From contig NZ_KE383814.1 in NCBI RefSeq assembly GCF_000422285.1, forward strand, positions 62,001 through 126,000: a DNA stretch of 64,000 nt, written 5' to 3'. Shown piece by piece: positions 45,182 to 53,144 of the stretch. The translations under genes were made by a program, and so were the position numbers. This stretch comes from Desulfatiglans anilini DSM 4660 (GTDB lineage Bacteria > Desulfobacterota > DSM-4660 > Desulfatiglandales > Desulfatiglandaceae). The notes beneath the pieces were generated by a model. The model did not search any database and was not told where the DNA came from. It was given only the letters and a program-made list of their open reading frames with translations. The first letter of the stretch is position 1; every line of letters starts with the position of its first letter.

Positions 45182-46948
45182 ATGACCGACGAATTCCTGT
45201 CAGATCAGACAATCGCCAGTTCAGAGCCTCAGCGTTTTTTGACCCAGAAGACCTTCGAATCCTTCAATCTGCCGGAAAAGGTATTGGCCGGCATCCGGGA
45301 TGCCGGCTTCACGCACTGCACGCCCATTCAGGCCCGCGTCCTTCCGGTGGCGCTGGAAGGACGCGACGTGGCCGGCCAGGCCCAGACCGGGACCGGCAAG
45401 ACGGCTGCTTTCCTGGTGACGATCTTTTCCCGTCTCGATGAGAGCCGCTTTTTGCCGGGCCTGCCATCCGCGCTCATCGTCGCACCCACGCGGGAACTGG
45501 CGCTGCAAATCTACAACGAAGCCAAGATGGTCGGAGGTCATACGGGCCTCAAGTTGGCGCTGGTTGTAGGGGGGATCGATTACCAGAAACAGGCCCAGAC
45601 GCTGAAGGCGGGTGTGGATATCGTGATCTGCACGCCCGGCCGGCTGATCGATTACATGAAGCAGGGCATCTTCAAGCCCGACGCCATCCAGATCGTCGTG
45701 GTCGACGAGGCGGACCGGCTGCTCGACCTCGGATTCGCCAAAGACATGCGGTTCATTCTCAAGAAACTCCCCAGCTACGAGAAGCGCCAGTCGCTGCTCT
45801 TCTCCGCGACCCTGAGCTTCCGGGTCCTCGAGTTGACTTACGAGTACATGAACCTGCCCGAGTTCATCGACGTCTCGCCGGACGAGGTGACCGTCAAGGG
45901 CATCGAACAGGCGTTGATCCACGTCGGCATGGAGGAAAAACTCAAACTTCTTCTGGGGATTCTCAAGCGGGAGGAATGGGAGCGGCTCCTGATCTTCGTC
46001 AACACGAAGGCGGAGGTGGAGCGTCTGACCCGCAAGCTCAAGGGCAACGGCTGGCCCGCCCAGGGGATCACGGGGGACGTTCCGCAGAGAACGCGCCTGG
46101 CTTTGATGGAGGCCTTCAAGAGCGGCAAGACGAAGATCCTGGTGGCGACGGATGTCGCTTCCCGGGGCATCCATGTCGAGGATATCAGCCACGTGATCAA
46201 CTACGATCTCCCACAGGATGCCGAAAATTACGTCCATCGGATCGGACGCACCGCACGGGCGGGGAAGACCGGCAAGGCCATCTCCCTGGCCTGCGAGAAG
46301 TTCGTCTACCACCTCGAGCCCATCGAAGAGATCCTCGGATACAAGATCCCCGTGCTCTGGCCGGAGGACGACTGGTTTGTCAAAGACGAGGCCGGCCCGG
46401 TAAGGATCGAGGGCGGACGGCCCAAACGCCCCCGGAAGGAGAGGCCGAAGCCGGAGAAGCATTCTGAGCCGAAGCCGGAGAAGCGTTCTGAGGCGAAGGC
46501 GGAGAAGCGTTCTGAGCCGAAGCCCGAGAAGCGTTCTGAGGCGAAGCCGGAGAAGCGTTCTGAGCCGAAGCCCGAGAAGCGTTCTGAGGCGAAGCCGGAG
46601 AAGCGTTCTGAACCGAAGCCAGCCGCCCAGGAGCTGCCCGAAGCAGCGCTGGAAGAGGCTGTCGAGCAGCCTGCGATTCAAGAACCCGCCAAGAAGCCGA
46701 GGGCCGCGGCGAAGACCGCGGAAAAACGCAAACCGGCGGCGCGCGGAAAAGGCATTGCCATGTCATCGCAGCCCGGCGGCATCTTCGGACTGGCGCCGTT
46801 GTCGTTTCCCGCCTCTGAAGAAGAGGGGGCGAAGCCGGCGGCGGCGAAGAAGCCCAGAAAGAAATCGCGGCGCAAGAGAAAGCCCGCAGCGGAGGGTGAG
46901 TCCAAAGCGGAGACCCCCACGACCGCGCCGGCCGAACCCGCGGAATAG
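45182..46948 (+). CDS. DEAD-box RNA helicase with repetitive basic tail
   Basis: The first 400 residues are a canonical DEAD-box core: GQAQTGTGKTAAF (motif I), APTRELALQ (Ia), VVDEADRLLDLGF (II), FSATL (III) and HRIGRTARAGKTG (VI). The remaining 190 residues are low complexity: an eight-residue repeat alternating KPEKRSEA and KPEKRSEP, then Ala/Glu/Lys-rich sequence and a lysine/arginine-rich end. Such tails bind RNA non-specifically in RhlE/CsdA-type proteins that remodel rRNA or mRNA. Total length is 588 aa. Confidence 0.93.
   Translation: MTDEFLSDQTIASSEPQRFLTQKTFESFNLPEKVLAGIRDAGFTHCTPIQARVLPVALEGRDVAGQAQTGTGKTAAFLVTIFSRLDESRFLPGLPSALIVAPTRELALQIYNEAKMVGGHTGLKLALVVGGIDYQKQAQTLKAGVDIVICTPGRLIDYMKQGIFKPDAIQIVVVDEADRLLDLGFAKDMRFILKKLPSYEKRQSLLFSATLSFRVLELTYEYMNLPEFIDVSPDEVTVKGIEQALIHVGMEEKLKLLLGILKREEWERLLIFVNTKAEVERLTRKLKGNGWPAQGITGDVPQRTRLALMEAFKSGKTKILVATDVASRGIHVEDISHVINYDLPQDAENYVHRIGRTARAGKTGKAISLACEKFVYHLEPIEEILGYKIPVLWPEDDWFVKDEAGPVRIEGGRPKRPRKERPKPEKHSEPKPEKRSEAKAEKRSEPKPEKRSEAKPEKRSEPKPEKRSEAKPEKRSEPKPAAQELPEAALEEAVEQPAIQEPAKKPRAAAKTAEKRKPAARGKGIAMSSQPGGIFGLAPLSFPASEEEGAKPAAAKKPRKKSRRKRKPAAEGESKAETPTTAPAEPAE
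46443..46620 (+). repeat. 24-bp tandem repeat in the helicase gene
   Basis: About seven and a half copies of a 24-bp unit of the form gccgaagccggagaagcgttct plus ga. Alternate copies share the same variant, so the real period may be 48 bp. It encodes the KPEKRSEA/KPEKRSEP tail repeat. Confidence 0.9.
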
Positions 46949-47229
46949 GCATCGGGGAAATTTCTAAACGGTGGCGGGTTTCCAGAAGCCCAGGGGACGC
47001 ACTTCAGCGGATTAAGTTGGGGGATGAGTTCCAGCTTTGGAAGGTTCAGGACGTGCGGGGCATGTTCCTCGCGAGGTTGTCTGCAGGGTGTTTTTGCAGG
47101 GCACCCAATAGCGGTAGGTTTCGGAACGCGCAGGCGATGCTCTTTGTGCGGTCTCCACTCGGCCGGAATGCGACCGTACAAAAAACATCCCCTGCGTTTA
47201 GGAAGGCTTCAGGACCCGAGAAAGGGGTT

Positions 47230-47706
47230 TTATGACTCTCCTGACGCCTTTGCGGCCGCCTGGACGGCTTCGACGATCTTCTTGTAGCCGGTGCAGCGGC
47301 AGATGTTCGAGGAAACGGTGCGGATCACGTCCTGCCTGGTCGGGGCCTGATTCCGGTCCAGGAGCCCTTTGGCGTTCATGATCATGCCGGAGGTGCAGAA
47401 GCCGCACTGGACCGCGCCCTTTTCCATGAAGGCTTCCTGCAGCGGATGGAGTTCTTCTCCCTTTGCAAGCCCTTCGACCGTGGCAACGGATGCGCCCTCG
47501 ACCTCCGGGGTCAGCACCAGGCAGCTCCGGGTGGGCACACCGTCCATCATGACGGTGCAGGCCCCGCACGATCCCATCCCGCAGGCCTCTTTCGCTCCGG
47601 TCAGATCGAGGCGCTCCCTGAGCGTTTCGAGCAGCGTTTCATAAGGCCTCACCTGTGATGTGCAGGTCTCGCCGTTGATCTCGAAGGTTACTTTCCTGGT
47701 TTTCAT
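47230..47706 (-). CDS. 4-hydroxybenzoyl-CoA reductase-like, [2Fe-2S] gamma subunit
   Basis: The 158-aa small subunit of a xanthine-oxidase-family enzyme has the plant-type [2Fe-2S] set Cys42, 47, 50 and 62 (CGMGSCGAC and SC) and the second set Cys101, 104, 136 and 138 (CGFC and CRC). It relays electrons between the Mo site and FAD. Its start shares one base with the stop of the FAD subunit gene (47706). It is the last gene of a three-gene unit. Confidence 0.92.
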   Translation of the reverse strand: MKTRKVTFEINGETCTSQVRPYETLLETLRERLDLTGAKEACGMGSCGACTVMMDGVPTRSCLVLTPEVEGASVATVEGLAKGEELHPLQEAFMEKGAVQCGFCTSGMIMNAKGLLDRNQAPTRQDVIRTVSSNICRCTGYKKIVEAVQAAAKASGES

Positions 47707-48650
47707 CACTTTCCCTCCTGCACGGTCTTGCTGATGGCCCTTTGCGCAAGGACCCGCACCATTTTCTTGCGATAGGCGGGCGTGAGCACGGCGTTCGCCA
47801 CCGGTTTCGCGTCCTGGGAGGCCTTGTCCGCAGCCTCTTTGAGGGTTGCCTCCGTGAGGTCTTTCAGGTCGTAGACGAGGGGTTCGAGGCCGATGCCCCC
47901 GACCGCGATCTTCCCTTTGCCGCCGAGGACCGAGCACGCCGCCCCGACCAGGGGATAATCGATGGAGCCGCGGACGCGCAGCTTTTCGTAGGCCCCCTGC
48001 GACTTCTTGAGCGGGATGTGGACCCCCGTCAGGATCTCCCCGGGCAGCAGGGTGAACGGGTTTTTCCCCTTGCTGCTGAAAAGCTTCTCCAGTTTGATCT
48101 TGCGCTCTCCCTGCGGGCCGGTGAGGGCGAGAGCGGCCGAAAGGGTGAGGAGCGGCAGGGCGTTGTCGCTGCAGTAGTTGGAGAAGCACCGCTTTGCCCC
48201 GGGGGCGGCGTTGCAGATTTCACCCCCCATCTTGAAGCACAGGCCCCGCGCCGTTCTCCAGGCAAGGGACTGGTTGTAGAAAAGACAGCGCGTGTTCTGC
48301 AGGATGTTGCCGCCGATGGTCCCCCGCATCTGAAGGGCCTCGCAGGAGGTCGCCTCGAGCGAGGCCTGGAGCGCCGGGAAGTACTCCTTGACGGTCGCGT
48401 CGTTCTTGAGTTCGAAAAGCGTGGTGTTGGCGCCGATCACGAGGGCCCCTCCCTGGCGGGAAATGGTCCTCAGGGCCTCTATGCCCTTCAGATCGATGAC
48501 GGCCGCCGGCATGGCGAGCCTCGATTTCACCCGCGGGATCAGGTCCGTCCCGCCGGCGAGGTAAGAGGCCTGGCCTTTGAAGCCCTCGAAGAGGGCGATC
48601 GCCGCGGTCACGCTGTCCGCCTTCCGGTATTCAAACTTGGGCATGATCAT
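47706..48650 (-). CDS. 4-hydroxybenzoyl-CoA reductase-like, FAD/[4Fe-4S] beta subunit
   Basis: The 314-aa FAD subunit has YLAGGTDLIPRVK and RGTIGGNILQNTRC of the CO dehydrogenase flavoprotein family. It also carries an insertion with four cysteines at 122, 138, 146 and 155 (spacing 16, 8, 9). To my knowledge this cysteine pattern marks the extra [4Fe-4S] cluster of 4-hydroxybenzoyl-CoA reductase beta subunits and is absent from ordinary xanthine dehydrogenases. That cluster lets the enzyme work in the reductive direction with low-potential ferredoxin. The gene overlaps the alpha subunit stop by 4 bp. Confidence 0.9.
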   Translation of the reverse strand: MIMPKFEYRKADSVTAAIALFEGFKGQASYLAGGTDLIPRVKSRLAMPAAVIDLKGIEALRTISRQGGALVIGANTTLFELKNDATVKEYFPALQASLEATSCEALQMRGTIGGNILQNTRCLFYNQSLAWRTARGLCFKMGGEICNAAPGAKRCFSNYCSDNALPLLTLSAALALTGPQGERKIKLEKLFSSKGKNPFTLLPGEILTGVHIPLKKSQGAYEKLRVRGSIDYPLVGAACSVLGGKGKIAVGGIGLEPLVYDLKDLTEATLKEAADKASQDAKPVANAVLTPAYRKKMVRVLAQRAISKTVQEGK

Positions 48651-50926
48651 TTCTTTCCCCCCTTTTTGCCTTCGAGGGCGCTCAAGACCCTGTCAGGGGT
48701 GAGTGGAAGTTCGCTGAACAGAGCGCCCGTGGCGTTTGCCACGGCCGAGGCGACGGCGCTGTAGGCGTTCATCCGGACAGTGAGGCCGCCCTCCTTGGCG
48801 CCGAACGGCCCCTCGGGATCGACGGAGCTGACGATGATCGTCTCGATCTCGGGCATGTCACAGGCGAGGGGGACCTTGTATTCAAGCAGGTCCGGGTTCA
48901 GCAGGAACCCCTTGTCGAAAAGGTTTTCTTCCATGATGGCGGCGACTCCCGCCTGCTGGATCGAGCCCTCCATCTGCCCCTCCACGGCCATGGGGTTGAT
49001 CGGCCGGCCGCAGTCATGCGCGGCCGTGAAGTGCGGGATCGTGATCCGGCCGGTCTCGCGATCGATGCTGACCTCGGCGATCGAGGTGCCGAAGGAGAAG
49101 GTCCCCGCCATCTGGCCGCGGGGGCGCGACACCCATTCGCGCTCGAAATCGATCTTCGGGAAATACGTGCCCGTGGCTGCGATCGGGTCTCCGCGGAAGA
49201 AGGCCTCCCGCACGACCCAGGAGATGGGCATCTTCGTGGACGGGGTCTTCTTCGAATAGGCCAGGCGGTCTTTGAGGTCGACGTCGTCCTCGGGGATGCC
49301 GAGCTTCTCCGCGGCGATGGCGACAAGGCGCCTGCGGGCGTTCTCGCAGGCCACGCGGACGGCATTGGCCCCCACGAAGGCCGCCGCCTGCGAGTAGGCG
49401 CCGGGGTCGAGATTGGTCACCTCCGTATCGGCGTTGACGAGGTTGATGTCCTGCATGGGGACTCCGAGGACCTCGGAGGCGACCTGGATGACCATCGACT
49501 CGTTCCCCTGCCCGTTGTCGACCAGGCCCGTCACGAGCGTCACCTGCCCGTCATCGTTCAGCTTGACATAACAGGAAGACCCGGATCGGAAGCCCATCGG
49601 GAATCCGCACATAATGGCCACGCTGCCCATGCCGATCCCGTTCAGGGCCTTCGGCTTCGCCCACCGCCGCTTGAAGTCGGTGGCCTTGGCTGAAGCCTCG
49701 ATCGTCTCCTTCAGGCCGCAGCTCGAGATCCGGGATTCGGTGGCGGTCATCTCCCCGGGTTTCAGCCCGTTTTTCAGGCGGATCTCCACGGGGTCCAGGC
49801 CGAGCTCCTTCGCCATCAGGTCCATCTGGGCCTCGTTCCCGGCAAGGAACGCCCTCCCGTGGCACCCGTACATGCCCCGGATGCCCTTGTTGGTGAGGAC
49901 CCGGTAGCCGTTGTAGCGGACGTTCGGGAGGCGGTAGCATTCCTCGTAGACGTAGAAGGGGATCGAGGTGGCGATCGGGCCGGTGGAGCTGTACGCCCCG
50001 CCGTCGTATACGACCCGGTAATCCTTCGCCAGGATCGTACCGTCCTTTTTCATGGCGGTCTTGATCGTGGCCTTCATCTCGTGCACCTGGCGGGTGCTGG
50101 TGGCGTTTTCCTCGCGCGAGAGGACCAGTTTCACCGGTTTGCCCGTCTTGATGGAGAGGAGGGAAGCGACGAGGTCGCCCGGAGAGACTTCGGACCGGCC
50201 GCCGAACGCGCCCCCGGAGTTGATGGGGCGCACCCGCACGCGGTTGAGTGGCATTTTGAGGAGATTCGAGAGGGCCTTGGCCCGTACGTGGGGCCCGGCA
50301 TTCGGCATCCACAGGTCAAGGAAGCCGTTGCTGTAAGAGGCGACCACCGCATACGGTTCCATCATCGCGTAGGCCTCGCCGCCTGCCCGGAAGGTGTCTT
50401 CCCTGACGAGGAAGGCCTCTTCCATAGCCTTGTCTACCTCGCCTACGTCGATGTGGACGTGGATGTTGATGTTGTTCTGGTACGCATCGTGTATTTGGGG
50501 CGCACCTTCCTGCATGGCCTCTTCGGGTTCGAAAACGGCCGGGAGTGGCTCGAAGTCGACCTCGATGCGGGAGATGGCCTCGAGGGCGGCCTCTTCATCG
50601 ACCGCCGCGACCGCCGCGATGTCTTCGCCGATGTACCGCGCCTTGTCCCTTGGCAGCATCGCGTGGTCCTGGGTGTAGCGGAAGACCCCCCACTTGATCC
50701 CGTGGGTGTCGAAGCCGCTGACGGCGGCCTTGACCCCTTTGACTTTCAGGGCCCGCGTCAGGTCGATGCCGCGGATCAGGGCATGGGGATAGGGGCTCCG
50801 GAGGACCTTGGCGACGAGCATGTTGGGAAACTTCAGGTCCGCGGTGTAGTGCGCCGCTCCGGTGACCTTGGCCAGGGAGTCGCTTCTGACGACCCTTTTG
50901 CCGACGACATTCAAATCATTCTTCAT
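48647..50926 (-). CDS. 4-hydroxybenzoyl-CoA reductase-like, molybdopterin alpha subunit
   Basis: The 759-aa Mo subunit has the family motifs: GKRVVRSDSLAKVTGAAHYTAD at the start, GGAFGGRSEVSPGD (cofactor binding), and the C-terminal GPFGAKEGGL with the catalytic Glu. In the xanthine oxidase family this subunit hydroxylates substrates with water; HcrA instead removes the 4-hydroxyl of 4-hydroxybenzoyl-CoA. The substrate here is inferred only from the beta-subunit cysteine insertion. Gene order alpha-beta-gamma with overlaps shows an operon. It has an MoCo-dependent cytoplasmic location. Confidence 0.9.
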   Translation of the reverse strand: MKNDLNVVGKRVVRSDSLAKVTGAAHYTADLKFPNMLVAKVLRSPYPHALIRGIDLTRALKVKGVKAAVSGFDTHGIKWGVFRYTQDHAMLPRDKARYIGEDIAAVAAVDEEAALEAISRIEVDFEPLPAVFEPEEAMQEGAPQIHDAYQNNINIHVHIDVGEVDKAMEEAFLVREDTFRAGGEAYAMMEPYAVVASYSNGFLDLWMPNAGPHVRAKALSNLLKMPLNRVRVRPINSGGAFGGRSEVSPGDLVASLLSIKTGKPVKLVLSREENATSTRQVHEMKATIKTAMKKDGTILAKDYRVVYDGGAYSSTGPIATSIPFYVYEECYRLPNVRYNGYRVLTNKGIRGMYGCHGRAFLAGNEAQMDLMAKELGLDPVEIRLKNGLKPGEMTATESRISSCGLKETIEASAKATDFKRRWAKPKALNGIGMGSVAIMCGFPMGFRSGSSCYVKLNDDGQVTLVTGLVDNGQGNESMVIQVASEVLGVPMQDINLVNADTEVTNLDPGAYSQAAAFVGANAVRVACENARRRLVAIAAEKLGIPEDDVDLKDRLAYSKKTPSTKMPISWVVREAFFRGDPIAATGTYFPKIDFEREWVSRPRGQMAGTFSFGTSIAEVSIDRETGRITIPHFTAAHDCGRPINPMAVEGQMEGSIQQAGVAAIMEENLFDKGFLLNPDLLEYKVPLACDMPEIETIIVSSVDPEGPFGAKEGGLTVRMNAYSAVASAVANATGALFSELPLTPDRVLSALEGKKGGKK

Positions 50927-51104
50927 AACGTTCCCCTGATGGCTGATGGGTTGATGATGTCAGAGGGTCAGTACAGGCCTGGGCCCGCCGATCGCCGCGC
51001 GCGGGGCGGGTGTCCGCATTCATCTCATTCATGTGCTGACAAAAACATCCTTCCTTTCCAAAGAATCTCAGACGGGAGCGAAACAGGGCGCAAACGTCTT
51101 CAAG

Positions 51105-51530
51105 TCACTTGTCGGCTTCCATATCGAAGTCTCCATCCAGCAGCTCTGTCAGGACCCCGTGGAGCTTATTCGGGTGGTGGACAAAGGCATACCGGTTGCC
51201 GAGCAGCTCCCGCGGTTTGTCGTCGATCAGCCTCACGTTTTTCTCCTTCAACTCCGCCATGGCCTTCGGCAGGTCATCGACCTTGTAGGATATCAGGAAG
51301 AAACCCTCCCCCTGCCGGTCGATGAATTTCGCCACCTCGCCGTCCGGTGCAGTCGATTCCATGAACTCCACCGCAACCTCGCCGATGTAATACCGCGCAA
51401 CCTTGATCTTTTCGGACTCCGCAACGTACTCGCAGGCGGGCGTCAACCCGAAATCATCCTGGTAAATCCTCTTTACATCATCCAGATCCTTCACGGCAAA
51501 ACAGATGTGGTCGATCTTCTCAATTTTCAT
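51105..51530 (-). CDS. VOC-superfamily protein (glyoxalase or methylmalonyl-CoA epimerase-like)
   Basis: A 141-aa protein with two beta-alpha-beta-beta-beta halves: KIDHICFAVKDLDDVKRIYQDDFG at the start, VAVEFMEST with a metal-ligand Glu, and HPNKLHGVLTEL with a late His and Glu. The layout resembles methylmalonyl-CoA epimerases, but the sequence is not close enough to assert this. The ATG at 51530 has GAGGCG upstream. It lies 178 bp after the alpha subunit gene in genomic order, on the same strand and upstream of it in transcription, so it may be the first gene of the hcr-like operon. Confidence 0.7.
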   Translation of the reverse strand: MKIEKIDHICFAVKDLDDVKRIYQDDFGLTPACEYVAESEKIKVARYYIGEVAVEFMESTAPDGEVAKFIDRQGEGFFLISYKVDDLPKAMAELKEKNVRLIDDKPRELLGNRYAFVHHPNKLHGVLTELLDGDFDMEADK

Positions 51531-52235
51531 AAACGCCTCGTGGGTGTAAATGTTGTCATCAGCTGACGCTTTGCTGCGAAATAGAAGCGGCGCACGTTGA
51601 AAGACTGCAAGCTTGCGGTCTGCTCTCAAGCGGTCTGGATATGCAGCCGCAACTGCAGTCGACCAATAGGAGCCTGATTAGCAGTGCACATCCATCCTGA
51701 AAGGGTTTCCCGGTGCAACCCCGTTTCCAATCCGGAAATGCGGATGGCCCGTCAACACGTTTTGCTGCCTACAAGCCGCCGGGAGGTTGAGTCTTGTTCG
51801 AGTCATGATAAGAGCCAGCCATCATAACGGCGTGTCGAGCGAGCATCGGTGTGTGCTTTGCGTCGAACAAAGGAGCCGTGGATAACTGTACATCCCATGT
51901 TATCCCGTTGGTTTAGAAACGCTTGAACGGGCGACAGTATACCAGATGCATCGAAAAATAAAAGATGAAAATACACGTCTTGAAAAGCTTTTTCTACTGG
52001 TTTCTTCCTTGATATGTTTGTTTTATACAGACAATAAACGGCCCTTTGCCTCTTTTCGATTATTCATGCGGTGAATTCTTGCGTGTCGTAGATGAATAGA
52101 GGATGCGATTTGCCTGTTCGCTCAGTGCAGACGACATTACAGCGGCATGCTTCCGGTCTTTATCGTGCAGGAGATGCTTCTGAATCCCGGGCCGCCGCTC
52201 CTCATTCGGAGGGCCGGCCCGGGCGATCAGCCGGG
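51531..52235. other. Intergenic stretch, no feature seen
   Basis: About 700 bp, with an AT-rich portion at 51940-52080 after a GC-mixed left part. I see no gene, RNA or convincing terminator. Confidence 0.45.
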
Positions 52236-52955
52236 CTAGTTTTTCTGATGGCACTGGTTGCACAGCACGGGAGCGTCTTTCGTGCCGGTCTCCTTGTTGT
52301 GCGCGGCGTGGCAGGTGCGGCAGTTCTTGTGCATAGCGCGCTGGTATTCGTCCTCGTCTTCCGGGGCGGCGGGGACGGGGTGGCATTCGGCGCATTTCTG
52401 AACCGGGTCGCCAACGGCGAGATTCGCCAACGGTTCTCCGTTTTCATCGTGATGGCATTCACCGCATCCGATCTGGTACTCGTTGACGTGAACCCCGTGC
52501 GAAAAGGGCACAGGCCCTTTCTTGTGCTCTGGGTAGGATGCATGGTAGATCGTGATCATCTTCAGATCTTCCGGGAAGTCCGCGGCGGGGGGTGCCGCTT
52601 TTTCCCCGGGGGCTTCACTGTCTGGAGCTTTGCCTCTCACGGTCGCATCTTCGGCGGCTCGCTCCTCCGCTTCCTCCGGGGCGCCAGGCTGAGCAGAGGG
52701 CGCCTCGTCCTCCGCTGTCCGCGCAGGACCTTCCTCGGGCGCCGCCTCGGTCGACGGGGCCGTTTCTTCGGGCTCCCCTGTCTCCTCGGCCGGGGAGGCG
52801 TCAGGCCTTCCGCCCGTCACGGCCGCCGGGGGCGCTTCCTGCGCTTTTTCAGATGGTTTCGGTTCCTGAGAATCCTGGCCGCATGCCCCTGCAGAGAGAG
52901 CAAAAACGATGCTTACGAGAAGCCTTGCGGCGATCTGCGACAATGACCATTTCAT
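52236..52955 (-). CDS. Tetraheme c3-type cytochrome with long acidic linker
   Basis: The 239-aa exported protein has a signal ending at SAGAC, possibly a lipoprotein cleavage site though the -3 residue is Ala. Residues about 30-130 are a Glu/Pro/Ala-rich linker. The C-terminal 105 residues contain four CxxCH heme motifs (CGECH, CAECH, CRTCH, CNQCH) with additional histidines in FSHGVHVNEY and MHKNC, as in class III cytochromes. It would shuttle electrons in the periplasm between hydrogenases or formate dehydrogenases and membrane complexes. It is monocistronic. Confidence 0.9.
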   Translation of the reverse strand: MKWSLSQIAARLLVSIVFALSAGACGQDSQEPKPSEKAQEAPPAAVTGGRPDASPAEETGEPEETAPSTEAAPEEGPARTAEDEAPSAQPGAPEEAEERAAEDATVRGKAPDSEAPGEKAAPPAADFPEDLKMITIYHASYPEHKKGPVPFSHGVHVNEYQIGCGECHHDENGEPLANLAVGDPVQKCAECHPVPAAPEDEDEYQRAMHKNCRTCHAAHNKETGTKDAPVLCNQCHQKN

Positions 52956-53144
52956 CTTGAAACTCCTTTTCGGCTGAGGGTTTTCGAAAACGTTCCGGCC
53001 GGTCCGCCGATGGCCCGCCGGGTTTTTAGACCAGGGGGTGTTCCCCCCTCGTCTTTACGACAATCATGACCAAGACGGTTTTGCAGACCCGGGGGTTTCC
53101 CCATCCGGGGCGGCAGAATCGAGGCGCAGGGGAGGAGCCAGGTC

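Noticed and set aside
46443-46620. Regular short repeats that might be a CRISPR array
   Set aside because: The units are contiguous 24-mers without spacers and lie in frame within a helicase gene.
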